In this document: piece after piece, positions 20,248 through 31,052 of the stretch
How the letters are laid out: each line of letters starts with the position of its first letter
Numbering within the stretch: position 1 is the stretch's first letter
Assembly: GCF_027579695.1 (NCBI RefSeq)
Contig: NC_083586.1
Location: 4,901,001 to 4,965,000 of the forward strand
Length of the DNA stretch: 64,000 nucleotides
DNA from: Neoarius graeffei
Taxonomy: Eukaryota; Chordata; Actinopteri; Siluriformes; Ariidae
Direction of reading: 5' to 3'
The notes under the pieces: model-generated
The model's input: the letters and a program-made list of their open reading frames with translations, nothing else
What the model was told of the DNA's origin: nothing
The model's database searches: none
Translations under genes and position numbers: made by a program

Positions 20248-21162
20248 ATGGCACACCTTCAGCCTGTTCAGTGTGCTGAGTGCAGGATGTCTAGTAATTC
20301 TTCCTCCGTCACTAGCGATAGCTTCATTAGCTTTACTTGTGATAAGTGCAGATTAGTTAGCTCTCTGACGGAGAAGATTACAGTGCTAGAAGTGTGTGTC
20401 CAGGGTTTAGAGCAGGTTAGTGAGCGTGAGAACAGTGTAGTTTCTGTTAGGGAAAGTCTGGATGCCCTAGGTGGAGTTAGCAATCCCCCAACTCCGGCAT
20501 TAGAGCCCTTACAGTGGGGCGAATGGGTGACGGCTCGGCGGCATAAGCGTAGAGCCAAAGCTACCGCTGAGGCTCGCCCACTGGAGCACCACTCCTCTCC
20601 GCGTCACATGTCGAACAGGTTTGCTCTCCTTAGTGATGCACCCACTGAGAAACCTGAAAGAGCTCTGGTTATAGGGGACTCTATCATACAGCATGTGAAA
20701 TTAGCTCAGCCTTTAGGGGCACCAGCAGCTTTAGTCAGATGTATACTGGGAGCCAGGGCACCGGACATAGCAGGTAATCTTAGGGTCCTAGGCAAGCACA
20801 GGTTCTCAACGATAGTTATCCATGCAGGAGCTAATGATATACACCTTTGTCAGTCTGAGGTTACTAAGAGTAACTTTGTAGAGGTGTTTAAATTAGCGAA
20901 GGCGATGTCCGATGCTGTAGTATGCTCTGGTCCCATCCCAATGCGGCGTGGCGATGTAGCTTACAGCAGGTTATGGTCGCTGAACTGCTGGCTGTCCAGG
21001 TGGTGCTCTGAAAACAGTGTGGGCTTTATAGATAATTGGGCTAATTTTGAGGGCACTGCTGGCCTGTTAGGGCGGGATGGTATCCATCCCACTCGGGAAG
21101 GTGCTGCTCTCATTTCCTGCAGCATAGGTGATAGTCTCAGAACAGGCCTAGTTAATTTCTGA
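20248..21162 (+). CDS. L2 ORF1 protein with SGNH esterase domain
   Basis: A 304-residue protein. Residues 9-34 contain two CxxC pairs (CAEC and CDKC), a possible zinc-binding finger. Residues 38-75 are heptad-like and likely form a coiled coil. Residues 135-300 form an SGNH/GDSL-type esterase: VIGDS with Ser145 (block I), HAGANDI at 192-198 (block III) and DGIHPT at 277-282 supplying Asp and His. Such ORF1 proteins are known from CR1/L2-group LINEs, where they bind RNA or membranes. All catalytic residues are present and no stop interrupts it. ATG 20248 is preferred over an upstream in-frame GTG at 20233. Confidence 0.92.
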   Translation: MAHLQPVQCAECRMSSNSSSVTSDSFISFTCDKCRLVSSLTEKITVLEVCVQGLEQVSERENSVVSVRESLDALGGVSNPPTPALEPLQWGEWVTARRHKRRAKATAEARPLEHHSSPRHMSNRFALLSDAPTEKPERALVIGDSIIQHVKLAQPLGAPAALVRCILGARAPDIAGNLRVLGKHRFSTIVIHAGANDIHLCQSEVTKSNFVEVFKLAKAMSDAVVCSGPIPMRRGDVAYSRLWSLNCWLSRWCSENSVGFIDNWANFEGTAGLLGRDGIHPTREGAALISCSIGDSLRTGLVNF

Positions 21163-21381
21163 CAATCCAGAGCCAAGGCCAGGGATCGGATGAACAGGCT
21201 AAACTGACTGTCTGCTAGCTGCACAGAGTCGTCACTCAGGGCCCACTACATCGAGACTGTGTCTGTTCCCTGAGCTCAACAAAAAGGTAGAAATTTTCAG
21301 AGAGTTTGTTCCAGTAACCTAATCAATATAAAATTAGATCATACTGACTGTACAGCTGCTGCCAGCACCTTTGATCTAAAG

Positions 21382-24237
21382 GTGGGGTTATTAAATATTA
21401 GATCTCTTACCTCTAAAGCGCTAATGGTTAAGGAACTCATTACTGATCAGGAGTTTAATGTACTGTGTTTAACAGAAACATGGATTAAGCCAAATGAACA
21501 TATAGTATTAAATGAAGCGAGTCCTCCTGGATACAGTTATATACACCAGCCTCGTCTAACTGGCAGAGGAGGAGGCGTCGCGGTAATTTATAATGATTAT
21601 CTAGGTGTAACACAAAAACCTGGTTATAAATTTAATACATTTGAAGTTCTTCATACTCATATAATGTATGTAGCCTCGAAAAATAAGTCTACCCAGTTAA
21701 TTCCATTGCTTATTATTTACAGGCCCCTGCGGCCATATTCTGAGTTTCTTTCTGAATTTGCAGATTTTATCTCAGATCTGGTTATTTCCTTAGACAAAGC
21801 TTTAGTTGTCGGAGATTTTAATATTCACTTCGATAACCCAGAAGACCCTTTAAAAACAGTGTTTGTGTCCATCTTAGACTCAGTTGGGATTAAGCAGAAT
21901 GTCATAGGACCGACCCATAATGGTGGTCACACCCTTGATCTAATACTAACATTCAGATTAAACGTAGATAATACAGTCATACTTCCACAGTCTGAAGTTA
22001 TCTCAGATCATTGTCTCATCTCATTCAAGACATGTCTGAGTAATAATATATGCACCTCACCACACTACTGTATTAAACGTACTTTCACGTCAACTACTGC
22101 ACAGAGCTTTATAAATGATCTCCCAGAGCTGTCAACTTTGATTGGGTCACTGTCAGCCCCTGCAGAACTTGATCAGGCAACTGAATGCTTAGAGTCAACA
22201 TTCCACCATACTTTAGATAATGTAGCTCCTCCAAAAAGGAAAATGGTCAGAGACAAAAAATTAGCACCCTGGTATAATGATGACACTCGCACATTAAAAC
22301 AGACAACTTGAAAATTGGAACGTAAATGGTGTCAAACAAAATTGGTAGTGTTCAAATTAGCTTGGAAGGAGAGCTTCCTGAAGTATAGAAAAGCTCTTAG
22401 TGCTGCGAGATCAACATATTTCTCCTCCCTAATAGAAGATAACAAAAATAATCCTAGATTCCTATTTAATACTGTAGCAAAATTAACCAGGAATAAGTCC
22501 ACTATCAAAACATGCGCACCTGCAGTATGTAGTAGCAACGACTTCATGAATTTTTTTAATGACAAAATTGAGAATATCCGACAAAAAATTCAAACTACTA
22601 ATTTAAGGTTAGATAATGAAAGTGACCTTGTAGTTAACAATATAACTGTATCAGATCATCAGTTAGAATGTTTTACTCCCCTAAAAGAAACTGAATTACT
22701 TTCATTAATCTCTACATCAAAAGCCTCAACTTGCGTACTAGATCCCCTACCGACACATCTATTCAAACAGATAATGCCTGGAGTAATTGAACCGCTTCTA
22801 AAAATAATAAATTGTTCTCTTATGATTGGCTATGTACCCAAATCCTTTAAACTAGTAGTTATCAAACCCCTGATTAAAAAACCTGACCTTGATCCCTGTC
22901 AGCTGTCCAATTATTGGCCAATATCAAACCTCCCCTTTATCTCCAAGATCCTTGAAAAAGCTGTGGCACAGCAGTTATGCTCATATTTACATAGGAATAA
23001 CATCCATGAAATGTATCAGTCAGGATTTAGACCTCATCATAGCACAGAGACAGCACTGGTTAAAGTAGTAAACGACCTACTGTTGGCATCTGATCAGGGC
23101 TGTGTCTCGCTACTTGTGTTGCTTGACCTTAGTGCAGCATTTGATACCATTGATCATTCCATTCTTCTGGATAGACTAGAAAATGTTGTGGGAGTTAAGG
23201 GAATGGCCCTCTCCTGGCTCAGGTCTTATCTAACTGATCGTTATCAGTATGTTGATATAAATGGTGATATTTCTAGATGTAGCGAGGTAAAGTTTAGTGT
23301 TCCACAAGGTTCTGTCTTGGGTCCACTGCTTTTTTCTCTATATATGTTACCTCTGGGTGATATTATTCGTAAACATTGTATTAGTTTCCACTGTTATGCT
23401 GATGACACACAGTTGTATGTCTCTGCAAAACCTGATGAGAGACACCAGCTTAATAGAATTGAGGAATGTGTTAAGGACATTAGACACTGGATGCTTATTA
23501 ATTTCCTTCTGCTTAACTCTGACAAGACTGAAGTACTTGTGCTAGGACCACATACAGCTAGAAGTAAGTTTTCTGATTACACAGTGACTCTGGATGGCCT
23601 TTCTGTTTTTTCACGTGCAGCAGTAAAAGACCTCGGAGTGATTATTGACCCCAGTCTTTCATTTGAAACTCACATTGATAACATCACCCGGATAGCTTTC
23701 TTTCATCTCAGAAATATTGCAAAGATAAGAAATTTAATGTCATTGCATGATGCAGAAAAACTAGTCCATGCTTTCGTTACCTCCAGGTTGGATTATTGTA
23801 ATGCCTTACTGTCTGGATGTTCCAATAAGTACATAAACAAGCTCCAGTTAGTTCAAAATGCAGCAGCAAGAGTCCTTATTAGAACTAGAAAATATGACCA
23901 CATCATGCCTGTCTTATCCACACTGCATTGGCTCCCAATCAAATTTTGTATTGATTATAAAATACTACTATTGACCTTTAAAGCACTAAATGGTCTCACA
24001 CCACAGTACCTGAGTGAACTTCTGCTCCTCTATGACCCGCCACGCCTACTTAGATCAAAAGGTGCAGGCTATCTGCTGGTACCTCGTATATTGAAGGCTA
24101 CATCAGGGGGCAGAGCCTTTTCTTACAAAGCCCCACAGTTATGGAACAGCCTTCCAAGTAATGTTCGGAAATCAGACACAGTCTCAGCATTTAAGTCTAG
24201 GCTGAAAACATATCTGTTTAGTCAAGCCTTTTGTTAA
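21382..24237 (+). pseudogene. L2 ORF2: endonuclease-reverse transcriptase with one in-frame TGA
   Basis: This single frame of about 950 codons is broken only at 22309-22311 (TGA). The endonuclease part has VGLLNIRSLTSK, VLCLTETWIKP (Glu), LIIYRPLRP, VVGDFNIHFD and VISDHCLISF (catalytic Asp-His). After the stop, [10 protein letters not shown] leads into RT with [63 protein letters not shown] and [11 protein letters not shown] (YADD intact). The C-terminus has [15 protein letters not shown] and [11 protein letters not shown]. The stop lies at a likely CGA arginine (TT-stop-KLER). The same stop occurs in the fragment at 16677. The frame is open upstream of 21382 without an ATG; GTG at 21382 aligns with a usual Met. 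Confidence 0.93.
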
Positions 24238-24884
24238 TGGTGTTTATGAGGTAAAGGAGTAGATCTGGAGGGTCCTCAGACATAGAGTGTTTTGGTAAAC
24301 TGGGATGTATGGATGCTGTCAGTCCCCACTCGCTTGCTCACTTGAGTTTGTTGACGGTGTAGTGGCTGGCTGCTTTATGTCCCGGGGCTCCCTCATGCCT
24401 GTGTTACCTTCTGGCTCTCTCCTTTTAGTTATGCTGTGATAGTTAGTTGCCGGAGTCCCTGCTTGTACTCGGTGCAATATGTATACTGCTCCTACTTATT
24501 CAGGTGACATTGGGCATACCTAACAACCGGTGTTTTCTTTCCCTCCCCCCCACCCCAAATCTGTCCCTCTGAGTTACATGGAGTCAACAGGAAATCTTTT
24601 GGTGGAGAGGGTGGAGACCTTGACTGGCTATTGTAGCCTACAGGGAATCGGCCGTCAGACATTCTGTCGCATGTCCCAGACCCGGTGAAATGTAACTGAA
24701 TTGTCTTGGCCAGCCTTAAGGGTCCCATCTGCATCTCATCATTGCTGAGGAGTGTGCTCCCATCACCCAATCAAGCATCCAGCCAGAGCAGGTCATGATA
24801 TTTTTTTACCATATTAACATGCCATTGTTGTGTGTTATGCCTGATGTAAAGACTCTTGTCTCTGCGAGCCTACCACACAGATTT
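24238..24884 (+). other. L2 3' UTR
   Basis: Non-coding 3' region of the L2 between the ORF2 stop and the inserted V-SINE. It continues at 25268-25760. A phrase near 24525-24570 (TAACAACCGGTGTTTTCTTT) recurs at 25290-25330, showing a tandem repeat inside the UTR of roughly 770 bp including the SINE. Confidence 0.7.
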
Positions 24885-25255
24885 CATTATCATTATCTCT
24901 AGCCGCTTTATCCTTCTACAGGGTCGCAGGCAAGCTGGAGCCTATCCCAGCTGACTATGGGCGAAAGGCGGGGTACACCCTGGACAAGTCGCCAGGTCAT
25001 CACAGGGCTGACATATAGACACAGACAACCATTCACACTCACATTCACACCTACGGTCAATTTAGAGTCACCAGTTAACCTAACCTGCATGTCTTTGGAC
25101 TGTGGGGGAAACCGGAGCACCCGGAGGAAACCCACGCGGACACGGGGAGAACATGCAAACTCCACACAGAAAGGCCCTCGCCGGCCCCGGGGCTCGAACC
25201 CAGGACCTTCTTGCTGTGAGGTGACAGCGCTAACCACTACACCACCGTGCCGCCC
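24885..25255 (-). mobile_element. V-SINE in L2 3' UTR, with 12-bp TSD
   Basis: A complete minus-strand V-SINE with tRNA-like head, core and 3' part like the copy at 15113. It is flanked by CCACACAGATTT at 24873-24884 and 25256-25267. It inserted after the L2, so it is younger than that element. It contains only shadow frames. Confidence 0.94.
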
Positions 25256-26442
25256 CCACACAGATTTAATACTTGTCATTTTTAGGGCATACCTAACAAC
25301 CTGTGTTTTCTTTCTCTCTCTCTTCCCCCCCAATCTGTCCCTCTGAGTTACATGTTTATCCTGGGATTGAGATGCTGGCCTCTTCTGCCCCTCGGACCTG
25401 CTTGATCCATCCTGGTGCCCTGTGTCTGGTCGGAGTTTTATCGCACCGCTCCTGTGAAGGACGGCCCCATGAGGACAGTTGAGAGTTATACCTGTTAAAA
25501 CTGATAATATTATAGTCAGGCTGTCTGTTGTTGCCCAAATGAGGATGGGTTCCCTTTTGAGTCTGGTTCCTCTCGAGGTTTCTTCCTCATGTCGTCTGAG
25601 GGAGTTTTTCCTTGCCACCGTCACCACAGGCTTGCTCATTGGGGATAGATTAGGGATAAAATTAGCTCATGTTTTAAGTCGTTCAAATTCTGTAAAGCTG
25701 CTTTGCGACAATGTTTATTGTTAAAAGCGCTATACAAATAAACTTGATTTGATTTGATTTTGGTTCCTCGTTCTCTGTCCTTCTGTAGCGCCAATGCACA
25801 GTTTCTCTTTCACGTGTGGAATCCACCGCCAGAGAGGAAATCCACCGCCAGAGACACAGAGTTTCGGTTCCGCCACTGATTTAAAGCAGTTGTGACGTCA
25901 CTGTATTTGGTATAGGTATCGTCTCTGTCCAATACCATTACAGGGATTCAGAAGAATGGGCAGAGATAGAACATGGTGTCAAGTACAGAGATTGGTGTGT
26001 TCAAACTGTACTGTGAAAGGGTTACTATGGTTATGGGCATGGTAGCCACCCCTACATCAGATGTTGGAAGAACAGCTGGATGCACTGGCACACATTTGGC
26101 CTGGTGTAGTGAAAACCTGGACCTTTACCCTTTCCCTCTGTACAGGTTTGAGCCCACAGTGTTAAAAAAATAGCTGTAACGCTGAACACCAGCTGCTGTG
26201 GTCAGATTCAAAGTACAGCCTTTGTTAGAGTTAACAAAAAGCCAGGCCCAGGATCTTAGATGGGGTAAGAGAGAGCTAAGCTGAGTAAGCCAAGCATGAA
26301 TCCTGGAATCTTCTGCACTGTCCTGAGACTTCTTGTCCCATCATGACACCAAAAGGACTCATGAAAGCAAGAGCCTATAGAATGAAGATTTCACTCAAGG
26401 TCATGTGAGTTGCAACTCAAGTGACACAACAAAGACACATTC

Positions 26443-26514
26443 CCATACCGGGAGTCGAACCCAGGCAACCTGGGTGAAAACCAGGGATCCTGACCACTAG
26501 ACCATATGGAACAG
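26443..26514 (-). tRNA. tRNA-Glu (TTC) within unit A copy 1, likely pseudogene
   Basis: The minus strand reads TTCCATATGGTCTAGTGG, then an anticodon arm with TTTTCAC (anticodon TTC) and B box GGGTTCGACTCCC. Relative to the unit A copy 2 tRNA (40559-40630) it has a first-base mismatch in the acceptor stem and changes in the anticodon stem neighbourhood. No nearby TTTT terminator is seen. Confidence 0.7.
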
Positions 26515-26599
26515 CCTTGACATGTAAAAGCCACCTTTGAAGTGCTTAGGCCATTGGTGAGAACTCAGGCATTTTCCAGAAAAGTAGCTGTTATTTTTT

Positions 26600-27782
26600 A
26601 TTTTATTTAGTCAGGCTGGAAAAGATTACAAAACCATCTCTAAATAGTTTGGACTCCATCAATCCACAGTCAGACAAACTGTGTACAAATGGAGGAAATT
26701 CAAGACCATTGTTACTCTCCCCAGGAGTGGTCAAACAACAAAGATCATTCCAAGAGCAAGGTGTGTAATAGTCGGCTAGGTCACAAAGGACCCCAGGGTA
26801 ACTCCTAAGCAACTGAAGGCCTCTCTCACATTGGCTAATATTCATGAGTCCACCATCAGGAGAACACTGAACAACAATGGTGTGCATAGCAGGGTTGCAA
26901 GGAGAAAGCCACTGATCTCCAAAAAGAACATCGATGCTCATCTGCAGTTTGCTAAAGATCACATGGACAAGCCAGAAGGCTATTGGAAAAATGTTCTGTG
27001 GACGGATGAGACCAATATAAAACTTTTTGGTTTAAATGAGAAGCGTTATGTTTGGAGAAAGGAAAACATTGCATTCCAGCCTAATAACCTTATCCCATCT
27101 GTGAAACATGGTGGTGGGAGTATCATGGTTCGGGCCTGTTTTGCTGCATCTGGGCCAGCACGGCTTGCCATCATCGAGGGAACAATGAATTCTGAATTAT
27201 GCCAGCGACTTCTAAAGGAAAATGTCAGGACATCTGTCCATGAACTGAATCTCAAGAGAAGGTGGGTCATGCAGCAAGACCCTAAGCACACAAGTCGTTC
27301 TACCAAAGAATGGTTAAAGAATAAAGTTAATGTTTTGGAATGGCAAAGTCAAAGTCCTGACCTTAATCCAATGGAAATGTTGTGGAAGGACCTGAAGCGA
27401 GCAGTTCATGTGAGGAAACCCACCAACTTCCCAGAGTTGAAGCTGGTCTGTATGGAGGAATGGGCTAAAATTCCTCCAAGCCGGTGTGCAGGACTGGTCA
27501 ACAGTTACCGGAAACATTTAGTTGCAGTTATTGCTGCACAAGGGGGTCACATCAGATACTGAAAGCAAAGGTTGACATACTTTTGCCACTGACAGATATC
27601 TAATATTGGATCATTTTCCTCAATAAATAAATGACCAAGTATAATACTTTTGTCTCATTTGTTTAACTGGGTTCTCTTTATCTACTTTTTGGACTTGTGT
27701 GAACATCTGATGATGTTTCACGTCATATTTATGCAGGAATATAGAAAATTCTAAAGGGTTCACAAAGTTCCAAGCACCACTG
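26600..27782 (+). mobile_element. Tc1/mariner transposon, 5'-truncated
   Basis: A fish Tc1 family distinct from that in the inverted repeat. The right terminal repeat ends CACAAAGTTCCAAGCACCAC TG at 27782, followed by TA. The left terminal repeat and first part of the transposase gene are missing; homology starts near 26612 (CAGGCTGGAAAAG) right after unit A. The same family's ends flank the MITE at 56739-57257. Confidence 0.9.
26612..27562 (+). pseudogene. Tc1 transposase, N-terminally truncated
   Basis: The long frame 26831-27562 begins NIHESTIRRTLNNNGVHSRV and contains WTDETNIKLFG (first catalytic Asp), HGGGSIMVRACF, VMQQDPKHTS and [20 protein letters not shown] (final Asp-x-Glu region). 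The second catalytic site reads QQDPKHT instead of QQDNDPKHT: two residues are lost, leaving one of the usual aspartates. Upstream sequence 26612-26830 encodes the helix-turn-helix in another frame (stop and shift near 26800). The final RCAGLVNSYRKHL and TGA at 27560-27562 match the normal C-terminus. It is not expected to be active. Confidence 0.9.
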
Positions 27783-27784
27783 TA

Positions 27785-28403
27785 AGAGTGATGCAGAACT
27801 GAGTGAGATGTTATCTGTCAGAAAATTTTCCCTCTCTCAAAGGGTTGCTGGTCACAGCCCATGGTCAGACTCTGAGCAGAAGCTTTGAGCTTTGTGAGTG
27901 TGAACGAGTCTTGTACAAAGTGCTGTATGGGGTAAGAGAGAACCAAGCAGAAATGCGAGAAGCATCTGATCCGAGGTCACATGCACTATCCATCGTGCCC
28001 CAAGCTGACGTAAGGTTTCAAGCAGTGGTGATCCTTTCTCATTTTGCTATCCCTCACAAGCCATGCTAACAGTCGCAATCCATGGACAAACTCAGAGATG
28101 AAGAGTGACTCAGTGAAACTGAAAATTCAATGAATAACCCAGATTTCGACCAGGGTTACAGAGATGCCAGAACAGAATCCAATCGCTTCTCTGATTACAG
28201 CTCTCCAGAGTCTGAGTTATCTGTGTTCCCCTACCAGAAAATCAGCTGTTGGCTGAAGCATTTTGTGGTCAGCCAAGCATCTAACAGAGAATCTTCTAAT
28301 TTGTAGTCAGCCCTGTTATCATTTACACCACTGACCCAAGCGGAGCCATGATAAGTGAGAGCCAAACTACGTACAAATTTCCATTTAGTCACTGTTCAAT
28401 AGT
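27785..28403. other. No gene recognised
   Basis: Contains a segment of about 45 bp (near 27843-27890) also found at 7605-7650. Short frames here show no conserved features. The stretch ends at the V-SINE target duplication. Confidence 0.5.
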
Positions 28404-28772
28404 CATCTCATCTCATTATCTCTAGCCGCTTTATCCTTCTACAGGGTCGCAGGCAAGCTGGAGCCTATCCCAGCTGACTACGGGCGAAAGGCGGGGTACA
28501 CCCTGGACAAGTCGCCAGGTCATCACAGGGCTGACACATAGACACAGACAACCATTCACACTCACACCTACGGTCAATTTAGAGTCACCAGTTAACCTAA
28601 CCTGCATGTCTTTGGACTGTGGGGGAAACCGGAGCACCCGGAGGAAACCCACGCGGACACGGGGAGAACATGCAAACTCCACACAGAAAGGCCCTCGCCG
28701 GACTCGGGGTTTGAACCCAGGACCTTCTTACTGTGAGGTGACAGCGCTAACCACTACACCACCATGCCACCC
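28404..28772 (-). mobile_element. V-SINE, full length, with 12-bp TSD
   Basis: A complete minus-strand copy flanked by CTGTTCAATAGT at 28392-28403 and 28773-28784. Head, core and 3' part are like the other copies. The tail on the minus strand is GATGAGATGA. Confidence 0.94.
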
Positions 28773-28800
28773 CTGTTCAATAGTGAGATGGAAAACACAA

Positions 28801-28872
28801 TGCCGTGACCCAGCTTCAAACCAGAGTTGCTGCAATTATAACACAGAGTATTAACCACTATACTACTACAGC
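28801..28872 (-). pseudogene. tRNA-His pseudogene (anticodon now ATA)
   Basis: The 72-nt minus-strand sequence aligns end to end with vertebrate tRNA-His: GCTGTAGTAGTATAGTGG, TTAATACTCTG, GCAGCAACTCTGGTTTGAAG and GGTCACGGCA. The anticodon loop TTATAAT replaces TTGTGGC. The acceptor stem has lost pairs. The changes are mostly G-to-A and C-to-T, as expected from decay of a methylated locus. Confidence 0.75.
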
Positions 28873-28968
28873 ACTCTGCCTCCCAAGGGCAGAGTGTCTG
28901 AGCGCATTGCCACAAACTCAGTGGCTAGACATGGATTGGGCCATCCTGGCCCACTTTTGGCCTGGTGT

Positions 28969-29279
28969 TGTTAGGTTTATATAAGTAGAATTCTTGACCA
29001 AGAAAGCAGTAATTTATTAAAATGGTGACAAAATTAAGGATTAATTTCTATTCAGTTAAAATGATCTTCTGTCTCGGCTGGACATTGTTTAAGAACATAT
29101 TCTTGATATGAGATGTTTTGCTTATGACTGTCTTTGTTTAGGTTTGTTCTTATTTTTTGTTTACTTTCTGATAACATATCTTTGTTGAAAAATTCCGTAT
29201 GTACTTAAGCAATGACCTTTAAAATCTGTCTGTACTTTGCTATCATGTCATATGATCAGAAATATGTGATTATGTTATG

Positions 29280-29328
<49 letters not shown>

Positions 29329-29648
29329 TAGACACAGATATCAAAATGATGTCACTTACTCACACCCTCCCATAGACACACACACACACACACACCCCTC
29401 TCTGAGGTCACATACAAACACACACGCACATTCGACAAACACAATAGCCGTTTAGAGAAATTATAATTTGTTATAAAAGGTGTTTGTAATATTTCATCTT
29501 TGGTGAGAAAACTGTGAATAAACAACAGTGAAACCGATCTCTGGTTCTCTGTTTTTTTGCGGTGTTCCATCCCAAAATTCTGCAGGTGGTACGAGGGCGG
29601 GGGTCCCGAGAAGTAAGTTGACCATTTCTGACTGGGTTAACCCTAACA
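28969..29648 (+). mobile_element. Endogenous retrovirus LTR (5' LTR)
   Basis: Boundaries are TGTTAGG at 28969 and CCTAACA at 29648, an inverted terminal pair with TG...CA ends. A polyadenylation signal AATAAA lies at 29518-29523 and (CA)n microsatellites at 29284-29326 and 29377-29396. A primer site and a leader follow directly, so this is the 5' LTR. I find no matching 3' LTR in the window. It is described as an old relic only. Confidence 0.72.
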
Positions 29649-29650
29649 AT

Positions 29651-29669
29651 TTGGTGGCCTGTACAGGGA
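29651..29669 (+). promoter_or_regulatory. ERV primer-binding site, tRNA-Ile type
   Basis: TGGTGGCCTGTACAGGGAT starts two bases after the LTR. It is complementary to the 3' end of tRNA-Ile(AAT) including CCA, apart from two CpG-type changes. Reverse transcription of the ancestor would have been primed there. Confidence 0.65.
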
Positions 29670-30175
29670 TATTTCCAATCAGGTAAGGGGTCTCTTTTAA
29701 TTGATTAGTTTGATTGGTTGGACTTCTGCCTGGTTGGAGGTATCAGAAAAAAACCCAGTTGTTTATTATTTTGGTTATGTTATTGGTAATCCTCATGTAG
29801 AGGCACGGGACGTTTTTATTTTGGTGAACCTCGTGGACTTTTGTTTACGGGATGTTTTTTATTTTGGGGATCCTCGTAGACTTTTGTTTATGGGATGTTT
29901 TTTGGTGAACCTCATGGAAGAGCCACGGGAAGATTGGTTAAACCTCGTGTAAAAGCATGGGAAGGTGATCCTCGTGAAGTGAAGGAGCTGTCACGGGAAG
30001 AGCGCTCTTTTTATGTTAAACCCATAATAATTACCCTAATTAATCTCGGGACTGATTCCTTCGTGCCACCATGGGGGGAAAATTGTATTGTATTAAGGTT
30101 CCTGGACCCCAAGAGAAAAAAAACCACGGGATTGGATGAATTGCTGTGGTTTAGCATTCTACACAAATTCTAGAC
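29670..30175 (+). pseudogene. ERV leader and truncated gag start
   Basis: The leader contains a splice-donor-like CAGGTAAGG near 29681 and three imperfect tandem units of about 40 bp (29790-29915, with CCTCGTGGACTTTTGTTTAC). A Kozak-like CCACCATGG at 30067-30075 starts a frame MGGKLYCIKVPGP of only 22 codons. Met-Gly-Gly suggests a myristoylated Gag N-terminus. It stops at TGA 30137-30139. Nothing of pol or env follows. The remaining provirus is deleted. Confidence 0.5.
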
Positions 30176-30179
30176 AATT

Positions 30180-31032
30180 TGGCCAGCTCAGTTTTGATTT
30201 ATCCTCATTCAGGTATTTGCAATCTCTAGGAGCTGTGTAATGTATCTTTAATTGTTAGAGCATTTATATAAACTATTACTGGATATGCACAAAATAATGA
30301 AACAACAAATCAGTACTCTGGACATGAACAGTGTGTTCTTGGTGTGCATAAATGTCAAACCTTTGGTCAATCAAACCTGTATAACCAACTTCCAAAATCC
30401 TTATTTCCTTTATAAGATCCTTATGGGATGCAAATTAAAATGATTTACCTAAAATTTGAATGATAAGTAACAATTATATATCCCAGGTACTTTTTATTCA
30501 ATATTAATAACAATAAACTTTAAGAATGAATACAAAGCTTCAATGTTTGACAAAAAAAACACAAAGTGTAAATGTTATGTGCTCTTTTATCATCGTGGGA
30601 ATTGGTTATAGCTCTAAATAAATATTGAAGGTTTTTTTTGTTAAAAAGAATCCGTATAACTTTATTTGTACGCCCATATACTATGTTTATTGAATTAAAT
30701 CCGTATAAAATATGGACATTCTGTATATTGTGCATTTTAATCTCAATGAAAGCTTCACTGATTCTTTAGAACGAACTCGCATGCATGTGAATCAATTTAC
30801 TTGATTCTTGACTCAGAAACTACAGAAACCTTATCTGTATTCCTGTTTTCAAATTGTAAACAATAATCACACTTTCATGCTGCATGAAATTAAAGTATGA
30901 ACTTTCCTCAAACCATTATGTGTGCATGAACTCAACAAATGCAGTCCATGCTTCTGTATCGATTCGCTCGATCGAGTCATTTTTATGTTTCGTCCCGACA
31001 AAGATCCGAATTGTTTGTGAATCTCATCACTG
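30180..31032. other. AT-rich, no gene recognised
   Basis: No convincing frame or known repeat. Sequence is AT-rich with dispersed short frames. It ends at the TTA target duplication of the Harbinger-like element. Confidence 0.5.
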
Positions 31033-31052
31033 TTAAGGCCAATTTATGCTGA

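Larger units (their letters stand above)
19891..25760 (+). mobile_element. L2-type LINE, essentially full length
   Basis: Structure: 5' UTR (19891-20247), ORF1 (20248-21162), spacer, ORF2 (about 21300-24237), and a long 3' UTR ending in CTATACAAATAAACTTGATT and (TTTGA)n at 25731-25760. It sits inside unit A with a possible 4-bp duplication TGGT (19887-19890 and 25761-25764). A V-SINE later inserted in the 3' UTR (24885-25255). A single TGA in ORF2 is the only clear coding defect seen, so the copy is young. L2 elements copy themselves by target-primed reverse transcription in the nucleus. Confidence 0.92.
18905..26577 (+). repeat. Unit A copy 1, split by L2 insertion
   Basis: Parts 18905-19890 and 25761-26577 together match unit A copy 2 (40493-42245, inverted). 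The first part also matches copy 3 (57318-58571). The L2 at 19891-25760 entered between ...AGCTGGT and TGGTTCC..., which are contiguous in copy 2. The unit carries a tRNA-Glu on the minus strand near its far end and GA-rich microsatellite at its near end. Read on the minus strand, the near end looks like AATAAA followed by GAATAAACTC(TC)n, which recalls a retroposon 3' end. The family is not recognised. Confidence 0.75.

Noticed and set aside
24908-25639. 243-codon minus-strand frame
   Set aside because: It runs through a V-SINE and L2 3' UTR; frames through V-SINE copies recur elsewhere in the window and are non-coding.
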